Positions 1 to 5,024 of a DNA stretch of 5,024 nucleotides are shown piece by piece. The stretch is from RHKX01 sp035695265 (lineage in GTDB: Bacteria; Actinomycetota; Thermoleophilia; Solirubrobacterales; 70-9): contig DASSEM010000035.1 in NCBI GenBank assembly GCA_035695265.1, forward strand, positions 1 through 5,024, read 5' to 3'. The first letter of the stretch is position 1. Every line of letters begins with the position of its first letter. The translations under genes and the position numbers were made by a program. A model generated the notes under the pieces. That model was given only the letters and a program-made list of their open reading frames with translations. It was not told the origin of the DNA and searched no databases.

Positions 1-80
1 CTAAATGCTAACTACTGTGGCCGCTCGCGAGCAGGCATTCGGTGCCGCGGCGATGAGTTTCCGGTCGACGCCTTGTCCTC

Positions 81-93
81 ATCGTCAGACGAT
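81..93. promoter_or_regulatory. Possible operator palindrome upstream of the exporter genes
   Basis: ATCGTCAGACGAT is a perfect inverted repeat with 6-base arms around a single central A. It ends 20 bases before the ATPase start codon and 9 bases before its ribosome binding site. Drug-exporter operons are often controlled by small dimeric repressors that bind such dyads, but no regulator gene is visible here and the arms are short. Chance occurrence in G+C-rich DNA is possible. No convincing -35/-10 pair could be placed in the 113-base leader; its first 17 bases are relatively A+T-rich, so a promoter may lie at or beyond the left edge. Confidence 0.25.
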
Positions 94-102
94 TTCGACA
101 GC

Positions 103-109
103 AAAGGAG
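103..109 (+). promoter_or_regulatory. Ribosome binding site of the exporter ATPase
   Basis: AAAGGAG lies four bases before the ATG at 114. The spacing is short but usable. It supports 114 as the true start over the in-frame alternatives further left, which belong to a different, non-coding reading frame. Confidence 0.7.
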
Positions 110-113
110 CTGC

Positions 114-1118
114 ATGAGCGAACCAGCCAGAAGCCGACCCGCGATCTCGGTGCGCGGGCTCGTCAAGTCCTACGGCGACGTCCGCGCCCTCGACGGGATC
201 GACCTCGAGGCCGAGCGCGGGACGGTGCTCGGGATCCTCGGCCCGAACGGCGCCGGCAAGACGACCGCGGTCCGGGTCCTGACCACGCTGCTGCAACCGG
301 ACGCGGGGACGGCGACGGTGAACGGCTTCGACGTCGTCGACGATGCGCCGGCGCTGCGCGCGGAGATCGGGCTCGCCGGCCAGTACGCTGCGGTCGACGA
401 GAACCTGACCGGGATCGAGAACCTCGTCATGGTCGGCCGGCTCTACGGCGAGCGGCGCCCTGCCGCGCGCGCCCGAGCGGTCGAGCTGCTCGAGCGGTTC
501 AGCCTGACCGACGCCGGCGAGCGCATCGTCAAGACCTACTCGGGCGGGATGCGGCGTCGCCTCGACCTCGCCGCCGCGCTCGTCGCCGACCCGCCGGTGC
601 TCTTCCTCGACGAGCCGACCACGGGGCTCGATCCGCGCAGCAGGCTCGAGCTCTGGGAGACGATCGAGTCGCTCGTCTCCGAGGGGACCACGGTGCTGCT
701 GACCACGCAGTACCTCGACGAGGCCGACCGGCTCGCCGACCGGATCGCCGTGATCGACCGTGGCCGGGTGATCGCGGACGGTACCGCCGACGAGCTCAAG
801 GAACGGGTCGGCGGCCTGCGCGTCGAGGTTCACCTGACCGATCGCGCCCAGGGCGAGGCCGCGGCCGCGGCCCTCGCGCCGATGTCCGAGGAGGAGCCGG
901 TGATCGAGGACGCCACCGTGAGCGTCCGGATCAGCCGCGAGACCGGGACGATCATGGAGGCCGCCCGCCGCCTCGATGGGGCCGGGGTCGACGCCGACGA
1001 CGTCGCCGTTCGCCGGCCCACCCTCGACGACGTGTTCCTGACCCTGACCGGGCGCGAGCTCAGCGACGAGGAGGAGGCCGAGCGGTCCGAGAACCAGCGT
1101 CAGGAGGTGGCGGCGTGA
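114..1118 (+). CDS. DrrA-family ABC exporter, ATP-binding protein (334 aa)
   Basis: This is the cytoplasmic nucleotide-binding subunit of an ABC exporter; it hydrolyses ATP to drive the permease encoded directly downstream. All core motifs are visible: Walker A GPNGAGKT at residues 43-50, Q-loop Gln90, signature YSGGMRRRLD at 142-151, Walker B VLFLDEP at 162-168 with catalytic Glu167, and D-loop GLDP at 171-174. The switch position, in LLTTQYLDEAD (195-205), carries Gln199 instead of the usual His, as I recall for the daunorubicin-resistance DrrA subfamily. The C-terminal extension after about residue 230 ends in LDDVFLTLTG (304-313), the DrrA-type C-terminal motif, followed by a charged acidic tail. 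The length is normal for the family. The start is fixed by the AAAGGAG at 103-109. The stop overlaps the next start codon. The substrate cannot be told from sequence: drugs, pigments or lipids are all known for relatives. Confidence 0.95.
   Translation: MSEPARSRPAISVRGLVKSYGDVRALDGIDLEAERGTVLGILGPNGAGKTTAVRVLTTLLQPDAGTATVNGFDVVDDAPALRAEIGLAGQYAAVDENLTGIENLVMVGRLYGERRPAARARAVELLERFSLTDAGERIVKTYSGGMRRRLDLAAALVADPPVLFLDEPTTGLDPRSRLELWETIESLVSEGTTVLLTTQYLDEADRLADRIAVIDRGRVIADGTADELKERVGGLRVEVHLTDRAQGEAAAAALAPMSEEEPVIEDATVSVRISRETGTIMEAARRLDGAGVDADDVAVRRPTLDDVFLTLTGRELSDEEEAERSENQRQEVAA
1102..1107 (+). promoter_or_regulatory. Ribosome binding site of the exporter permease
   Basis: AGGAGG sits inside the last codons of the ATPase gene, seven bases before the GTG at 1115. 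It decides the start of the permease, because no ATG occurs at a sensible position in that frame. Confidence 0.75.
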
Positions 1119-1879
1119 GCCGGTTCGTCTCCGACACCCTGGTCCTCGCCGAGCGCAACCTCGTGCGCCTGCCCCGCTCTCCCGACCTGCTGATCGGGTT
1201 CACGATCCAGCCGGTCATGTTCGTGCTGCTGTTCGCGTTCGTCTTCGGCGGCGCGATCTCGACGCCCGGCTTCGACTACGTCGACTTCCTGATCCCCGGG
1301 ATCATCGTCCAGAACACCGCGTTCGGGGGCTTCGTCACCGCCCTCGGCCTCGCCGAAGACCTGACCAAGGGCCTGATCGACCGGTTCCGGTCGCTGCCGA
1401 CCTCGCGAGCGTCGGTGCTCGCCGGACGGACGATGGCCGACGTCGTCACAAACGCGCTCTCGATCGTCATCCTCGTCGTCACCGGTCTGATCATCGGCTT
1501 CTCGTTCGGGACGAGCGCGATCGAGATCGTCGGGGGCTTCGCCCTGCTGCTCCTGTTCGGCTACGCGTTCTCGTGGATCTTCGCGCTGATCGGCATGTCG
1601 GTCTCCTCGCCCGAGGCGGCGAACGGGATCGGCTTCACGATCATCTTCCCGATCACGTTCATCTCTTCGGCGTTCGTGCCGGTCGACTCGATGCCGGGGG
1701 CGCTGCAGTGGTTCGCCGAGATCAACCCGATCACGATCGTCGTCGACGCGATGCGGGCGCTCTGGCTCGGCGTCCCGGCCGGCGACAACGTCTGGGGCGC
1801 GGTCGTCTGGTGCCTTGCCCTGATCGCGATCTTCGCTCCGCTCGCGGTCCGCAAGTACCGCCGCACCGCCGCCGGCTGA
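1115..1879 (+). CDS. DrrB-family ABC-2 type transporter permease (254 aa)
   Basis: This is the integral membrane subunit that pairs with the upstream ATPase to form an exporter. The start is GTG, overlapping the ATPase stop by four bases (GTGA) and preceded by AGGAGG. Six hydrophobic segments can be read at about residues 25-47, 58-79, 110-131, 137-161, 170-190 and 226-245, as expected for ABC-2 permeases. The N-terminal stretch LVLAERNLVRLPRSPD precedes the first helix. The cytoplasmic loop DRFRSLPTSRASVLAGR (89-105) is the conserved ABC-2/DrrB loop that probably contacts the ATPase. The segment INPITIVVDAMRALWLG (203-219) before the last helix is also typical. The protein ends with a basic cytoplasmic tail, RKYRR. 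It is somewhat shorter than the Streptomyces DrrB proteins but complete. Substrate unknown. Confidence 0.93.
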   Translation: MSRFVSDTLVLAERNLVRLPRSPDLLIGFTIQPVMFVLLFAFVFGGAISTPGFDYVDFLIPGIIVQNTAFGGFVTALGLAEDLTKGLIDRFRSLPTSRASVLAGRTMADVVTNALSIVILVVTGLIIGFSFGTSAIEIVGGFALLLLFGYAFSWIFALIGMSVSSPEAANGIGFTIIFPITFISSAFVPVDSMPGALQWFAEINPITIVVDAMRALWLGVPAGDNVWGAVVWCLALIAIFAPLAVRKYRRTAAG

Positions 1880-1921
1880 GGCTCGCGGCGGAGCGGAGCT
1901 GCGATCAGCGGGTCAGCCGGC
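1871..1921. terminator. Inverted repeat between convergent genes, possible bidirectional terminator
   Basis: GCCGGCTGA at 1871-1879 is perfectly complementary to TCAGCCGGC at 1913-1921. Each arm contains the stop codon of one of the two convergent genes. The 33-base loop holds two further small hairpins: GCTC/GAGC at 1881-1894 and GCTG/CAGC at 1898-1909. No T-run follows on either strand, so a classical intrinsic terminator is not shown. The arms arise because both proteins end in Ala-Gly-stop with the same codons, so the symmetry may be accidental. Confidence 0.25.
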
Positions 1922-2344
1922 CGCTTCGGCTGCCGCGATCGCGGCGCCGAGTCGCTGCAGCGTGGGCTCGTCGAGCCGTTCCTCGATCCGCGGGAAGAGC
2001 TCGCGCTCCTCGAAGCGGACGTGGCGGGCCAGCAGCTCCCCGAGCGCCCGGAGCTCGGCGACTGAAAGCTCGCCCGAGCGTAGCCGCGCCGTCGCGGTGC
2101 GGATCTCGAGATGCTCGGCGAGGATGCGGTGGGCGTCCGCGACCTCGGCGCCGGGATCGGCGGCGAGCCAGCCCGGCAGCAGCACCGTCTCCTCGACCTC
2201 GAAGTGGCGGGCGCCGGTCGACTCGTGGTAATCGAGGTACGCCGTTGCGGCCTCCGGCCCCTCGGCCCGCTTCAGCCCCATCGCGACGAACAGCGCCTGG
2301 TGGTGGTCGTGCGAGAGCGGCGTCAGCTCGGCCGTGCGCTTCAC
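1913..2344 (-). CDS. Hemerythrin-like HHE-domain protein at the end of the nar operon (143 aa)
   Basis: This is a small soluble, all-helical protein expected to hold a non-heme di-iron site. Candidate ligands are in the usual hemerythrin order: SHDHHQ (His12, His14, His15), HFEVEE (His47, Glu51), His72 and His78 in the third helix, and HVRFEERELFP (His108, Glu112). Most of the length is this one domain; the C-terminus is Ala-rich. Family members bind O2 or NO, sense oxygen, or help repair iron-sulfur and di-iron centres; which applies here cannot be read from sequence. The GTG start overlaps the narI stop by four bases (GTGA). No Shine-Dalgarno sequence is visible upstream, only a GGG, so translation probably depends on ribosomes finishing narI. 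The open frame continues upstream but there it is only the shadow of narI and narJ; the homology begins at this GTG. Confidence 0.88.
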   Translation of the reverse strand: MKRTAELTPLSHDHHQALFVAMGLKRAEGPEAATAYLDYHESTGARHFEVEETVLLPGWLAADPGAEVADAHRILAEHLEIRTATARLRSGELSVAELRALGELLARHVRFEERELFPRIEERLDEPTLQRLGAAIAAAEAAG

Positions 2345-3087
2345 GACCGACCCGCGCCCAGCCGCGCCGCTGCGCCGGCCCCGGCGCCGTGCGGACGGTG
2401 CGATCGCGGGGTCCGCGACCGGTAGAGGATCGGGCTGCGCCGCAGGTAGTCGACCGGGACGCTGAATGCGTGGACGAGCCTGCTGAACGGCCAGAAGGCG
2501 TAGAGGAACCAGACGGCGGTCACGTGGAGCTGGAAGATGAAGGTGACGTGGGCGCCGGTCATCAGCTCCGGCTCGGGGTTGAAGATCAGCAGGTTGCGGA
2601 ACCAGGGCCCGACCGTCTCGCGGTAGTGGACCGCGTCGCCGAAGTTCGTGATCGTCGCCAGCATCCCGGTGACGATCCCGATCGCCAGCAGCGCGAAGGC
2701 GACCATGTCGATGCGCGTCGTCGTCACCCGGACCCGGGGGAAGCGGATCCGCCGGTAGACGAGCAGCGCGAAGCCGACGCAGACGGCGGCGCCGGCGCCG
2801 AGCCCGCCGATCACGGCGATCACGTGGTAGGCCTCGTCGTTGATGCCGACCGCCGCCGTCCACGACCGCGGCACGAGGATGCCGAGCACGTGGCCGCCGA
2901 TCGCGGCGAGGACGCCGATGTGGAAGGCCGTGCTCGCGTACTTCAGCGTCCGGCTCTCGAGGAGCTGCGTCGAGCGGGCTCCCCAGCCGTACTGATCGTT
3001 GCGGTAGCGCCACCACATCCCGACCAGGAACGCTGCGATCGCCGCGTAGGGCAGGACCGCGTAGAGGAGGATCGAGCCGGCGCTCAC
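2341..3087 (-). CDS. narI: Respiratory nitrate reductase gamma subunit, di-heme cytochrome b (248 aa)
   Basis: NarI anchors the NarGH catalytic dimer to the membrane, oxidises quinol and passes electrons through two b hemes to NarH. Five membrane helices can be read at about residues 5-26, 52-72, 86-111, 127-147 and 179-201. The four heme ligands are present: His56 and His66 in helix 2, and His188 (FQLHVTAVW) and His206 (FSRLVHAFSVP) around helix 5. They correspond to His56, His66, His187 and His205 of the E. coli protein, almost number for number. The conserved core ends near SPILYRSR (218-225); the remaining 23 residues are an Arg/Gly/Ala/His-rich tail that makes the protein slightly longer than E. 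coli NarI. The start is GTG with GGGGAG five bases upstream; it overlaps the narJ stop by four bases, and its own stop overlaps the hemerythrin start. Confidence 0.96.
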   Translation of the reverse strand: MSAGSILLYAVLPYAAIAAFLVGMWWRYRNDQYGWGARSTQLLESRTLKYASTAFHIGVLAAIGGHVLGILVPRSWTAAVGINDEAYHVIAVIGGLGAGAAVCVGFALLVYRRIRFPRVRVTTTRIDMVAFALLAIGIVTGMLATITNFGDAVHYRETVGPWFRNLLIFNPEPELMTGAHVTFIFQLHVTAVWFLYAFWPFSRLVHAFSVPVDYLRRSPILYRSRTPRSHRPHGAGAGAAARLGAGRS

Positions 3088-3758
3088 GGTGTCTCCCCGC
3101 GACCGCCGACGAGCGGCCGGGCCGGCTCAGGCCCGGCGGTGGGCATGACCTCGGGCGGCGCGAACGGCTCGAGGCCGACCTCCTCGGCCGGCGGCCCTTC
3201 GGCGGCGAGCTTCCTGATCCGGGCGAGCTTGCGGCCGTTGAGCTTGCCGAGGCTCCCGACCACCACCTCGAGGAGCGGCGCGAACGGGCTCTCCTCGCGC
3301 TTCAGGCCGGCACGTACGAGCTCGATCGAGACGCGGTTGTCCTCGAGCAGGTCGCGGCCGGCCGCCCCGGGCGCGATCGCCGCGAACTCGAGCATCAGCG
3401 GCAGGTAATCGGGCAGCTCGTCCGCCGGCGGCTCGAACCCGGCGGCGCGGTAGGCCTCCTTGAGCTGCAGCATCGCCATCCCGCGCTGGCGGCGGTCGCC
3501 GTGGACGTGGTAGCTGAGATGGAGGCTGCACTGCTTGGTGAAGTCGAAGGCGTCGACGTAGCGCCGCTCGAGCTCGGCGAGCGGGCGGCCTGCGTACCAG
3601 CGGCAGAAGTCACGCAGCGGCGCGACGGCGCGCTGTGCGCCGGGGCCGATCTCGAGCTTCGCCGCGGCCGCCGCCGCCGCGCGCAACTCGGCCCTCGGGT
3701 ACTGCAGCAGCAGCGAGGCGAGCTTCAGCGGGCTGACGGGATCGACGCGCTCAGCCAC
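3084..3758 (-). CDS. narJ: Nitrate reductase assembly chaperone NarJ (224 aa)
   Basis: NarJ is a cytoplasmic chaperone of the TorD/NarJ family. It binds apo-NarG, allows insertion of the molybdenum cofactor, and holds back membrane attachment to NarI until the enzyme is complete; it is not part of the final complex. The family core is clear: YVDAFDFTKQCSLHLSYH at residues 67-84, then HGDRRQRGMAML (86-97), LKEAYRAAGF (99-108) and DELPDYLPLMLEFAA (113-127). The N-terminus, about residues 8-36, is helical with a run of alanines. The last 30 or so residues are rich in Pro, Gly and Glu and look disordered. The start is GTG, with GGAG six bases upstream, overlapping the end of narH by eight bases. 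An ATG-initiated alternative would remove conserved sequence. Confidence 0.95.
   Translation of the reverse strand: MAERVDPVSPLKLASLLLQYPRAELRAAAAAAAKLEIGPGAQRAVAPLRDFCRWYAGRPLAELERRYVDAFDFTKQCSLHLSYHVHGDRRQRGMAMLQLKEAYRAAGFEPPADELPDYLPLMLEFAAIAPGAAGRDLLEDNRVSIELVRAGLKREESPFAPLLEVVVGSLGKLNGRKLARIRKLAAEGPPAEEVGLEPFAPPEVMPTAGPEPARPLVGGRGETP
3093..3098 (-). promoter_or_regulatory. Ribosome binding site of narI
   Basis: On the minus strand GGGGAG lies in the last codons of narJ, five bases before the GTG that starts narI at 3087. It decides that start and gives narI independent initiation in addition to coupling. Confidence 0.6.
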
Positions 3759-5024
3759 GCCCGTCTCCGTTGCGGTGGACGAGGCTCTCGCGAAGGTCGA
3801 AGCGGGCCGCGGCCGCGAGCTCCTCGTCGCTGCCGAGGCCCTCGTCGGTCGCGCGCGACTCGCCGCTCACCGAGCAGCCCGCGAAGTCGAGCCCGGTCGA
3901 GCCCTGGCTGCCGAACGGATCGGGTCCATCCTCGCCCTGCCGCTTCGGGATCACGTAGCGGTCGTCGTAATCGCCGATCGCGACCATGTCGAACATCGCC
4001 TCGACCTCGGCCGGCTCCATCCCGACCTCCCGGGCGATCGCCTCGTCGACCCTGCCGTCGACGTTCGCGGCGCGCATGAACCGCCGCATCGCGGCGAGCC
4101 GCGACAGCGAGCGGCGGACCGGCTCGGGATCGCCGGCCGACATGAAGCCGGCCAGGTACTCGACCGGGATCCGCATCTCCTCGACCGCGGCGAAGAGCCG
4201 GTCGGGGTCGAGCTCGCCGCCGGCCGGATCGACCGCCGACTCGACCGGCGAGAGCGGCGGTACGTACCAGACCATCGGCAGCGTCCTGTACTCGGGGTGG
4301 AGGGGAAGCGCGATCCGCCAGCGCTTGCACATCGCATAGACCGGCGACCGCCGCGCCGCCTCGATCCAATCGGCGGAGATCCCGTCGCGCTCCGCCTGCT
4401 CGCGGACCTCGGGGTCCTCGGGGTCGAGCATCAGGTCGAGCTGGGCGTCGAGCAGGTCGTGCTCGTCGGCGACCGAAGCTGCAGCCTCGACCCGGTCGGT
4501 GTCGATCAGGACGATGCCGAGGTGGCGGAGCCGGCCGACGCACGTCTCCGAGCAGACGGTCGGTAGCCCCGCCTCGATCCGCGGGTAGCAGAAGTTGCAC
4601 TTCTCGGCCTTGCCCGTGTTCCAGTTGAAGTAGACCTTCTTGTAGGGGCAGCCGGAGACGCAGAAGCGCCAGGAGCGGCACGCCTCCTGATCGACGAGGA
4701 CGATCCCGTCCTCCTCGCGCTTGTACATCGCGCCGGATGGGCAGGAGGCGACGCAGGAGGGGTTGATGCAGTGCTCGCAGATCCGCGGCAGGTACATCAT
4801 GAAGGCCTGCTCGAACTCGAGCCGGACCTGCTCCTCCACCGCCCCGCGCCGGTTCGGGTCGTTGGCGGCGTTCACGGTGGAGCCGGCGAGGTCGTCGTCC
4901 CAGTTCGGCCCCCACTGCAGGTCGAGCGGCTCGCCCGAGACCTGCGAGTGCGGCTGCGCGACCGGCTGGTGGGCCGCAGGGCCGGAGTCGATCAGGGTCC
5001 CGTAGTCGTAGGTCCAGGGCTCGT
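3751..5024 (-). CDS. narH: Respiratory nitrate reductase beta subunit, iron-sulfur protein (5' end outside window)
   Basis: NarH is the cytoplasmic electron-transfer subunit between NarI and the molybdenum subunit NarG; it carries three [4Fe-4S] and one [3Fe-4S] cluster. The frame stays open to the right edge, so 423 C-terminal residues are visible; the GTG at 4875 is internal, since conserved family sequence (QWGPNWDDDLAGS) lies before it. In window numbering, counting from the first full codon at 5022, the cysteine groups are C82, C85, C90, C94 (ICEHCINPSCVASC), C115, C121, C125, and C142, C145, C157, C161. Trp118 in CRSWRFC stands where a fourth Cys would be, the hallmark of the [3Fe-4S] site. 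Spacing matches E. coli NarH with an offset of 102, so roughly 100 N-terminal residues with the first Cys group are missing. The stop overlaps narJ by eight bases. narG should lie just beyond the right edge. Confidence 0.97.
   Translation of the reverse strand, partial: EPWTYDYGTLIDSGPAAHQPVAQPHSQVSGEPLDLQWGPNWDDDLAGSTVNAANDPNRRGAVEEQVRLEFEQAFMMYLPRICEHCINPSCVASCPSGAMYKREEDGIVLVDQEACRSWRFCVSGCPYKKVYFNWNTGKAEKCNFCYPRIEAGLPTVCSETCVGRLRHLGIVLIDTDRVEAAASVADEHDLLDAQLDLMLDPEDPEVREQAERDGISADWIEAARRSPVYAMCKRWRIALPLHPEYRTLPMVWYVPPLSPVESAVDPAGGELDPDRLFAAVEEMRIPVEYLAGFMSAGDPEPVRRSLSRLAAMRRFMRAANVDGRVDEAIAREVGMEPAEVEAMFDMVAIGDYDDRYVIPKRQGEDGPDPFGSQGSTGLDFAGCSVSGESRATDEGLGSDEELAAAARFDLRESLVHRNGDGRG
3765..3768 (-). 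promoter_or_regulatory. Ribosome binding site of narJ
   Basis: On the minus strand GGAG lies six bases before the GTG that starts narJ at 3758, inside the last codons of narH. It supports this start over later candidates. Confidence 0.5.

Noticed and set aside
9..14. TAACTA as a possible -10 promoter element
   Set aside because: The match to the consensus is weak and the matching -35 region would lie outside the window.
5..1114. Plus-strand open frame fused in front of the permease
   Set aside because: The part before 1115 lies out of frame over the ATPase gene and is Arg-rich junk. The permease begins at the GTG at 1115, with its own ribosome binding site.
1932..1945. Perfect 14-base palindrome GCCGCGATCGCGGC containing the octamer GCGATCGC
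   Set aside because: It lies within the Ala/Ile-rich end of the hemerythrin gene and follows from its codons. One copy in G+C-rich DNA is not evidence of a functional site.
2345..3016. Upstream extension of the hemerythrin frame
   Set aside because: It overlaps the clearly real narI in another frame, has low-complexity Arg-rich sequence and no homology; only the 143 residues after 2344 look like a protein.
1573..3408. Long plus-strand open frame of 611 codons opposite narJ, narI and the hemerythrin gene
   Set aside because: It starts inside the permease in a wrong frame and its product is an Arg/Pro/Ala/Gly-rich string with no domain. It is an antisense shadow caused by the G+C-rich codon bias of the nar genes.
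4873..4875. GTG as a possible narH start
   Set aside because: Conserved NarH sequence (WTYDYGTLIDSG and QWGPNWDDDLAGS) continues in frame upstream to the window edge, so this is an internal Val codon.
3725..4915. Minus-strand open frame of 396 codons overlapping narH
   Set aside because: It is a different frame of the same strand as narH, which has all its cysteine motifs intact. The alternative product is Arg/Pro-rich without motifs.

Overview
The window is very G+C-rich, compact bacterial chromosome. GTG is the start codon for every internal gene whose start is visible except the first, and neighbouring genes overlap by a few bases. This style, the DrrAB-type exporter and the NarH/NarJ/NarI sequences fit a high-GC actinomycetote, possibly of the Thermoleophilia type. 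The taxon is an inference from composition and family resemblance only.

Layout. Positions 1-113 are a short non-coding leader. Positions 114-1879 (+) hold a two-gene ABC exporter of the DrrA/DrrB family: an ATPase and an ABC-2 type permease joined by a GTGA overlap. After a 33-base gap, positions 1913-5024 (-) hold the 3' part of a respiratory nitrate reductase operon, read right to left: narH (5' end outside the window), narJ, narI and a small hemerythrin-like (HHE) protein. The two units converge. No stretch longer than about 110 bases lacks a gene.

How the genes work together. NarH carries electrons through iron-sulfur clusters from the di-heme membrane cytochrome NarI to the molybdenum subunit NarG, which is presumably encoded just beyond the right edge. 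NarJ is the chaperone for NarG maturation. The hemerythrin gene starts inside the narI stop codon, has no visible Shine-Dalgarno sequence, and so is probably made only by coupling to narI. It plausibly binds oxygen or nitric oxide, or supports di-iron or iron-sulfur chemistry for the enzyme, but that role is a hypothesis. The exporter pair is an independent unit of unknown substrate.

Most of the window is ordinary. The points worth a second look are the hemerythrin fused translationally to the end of the nar operon, the overlapping stop/GTG architecture, the mirrored 9-base repeat that contains both convergent stop codons, and a 13-base palindrome just upstream of the exporter. I saw no CRISPR array, insertion sequence, tRNA, rRNA or clear evidence of a wholly new system.
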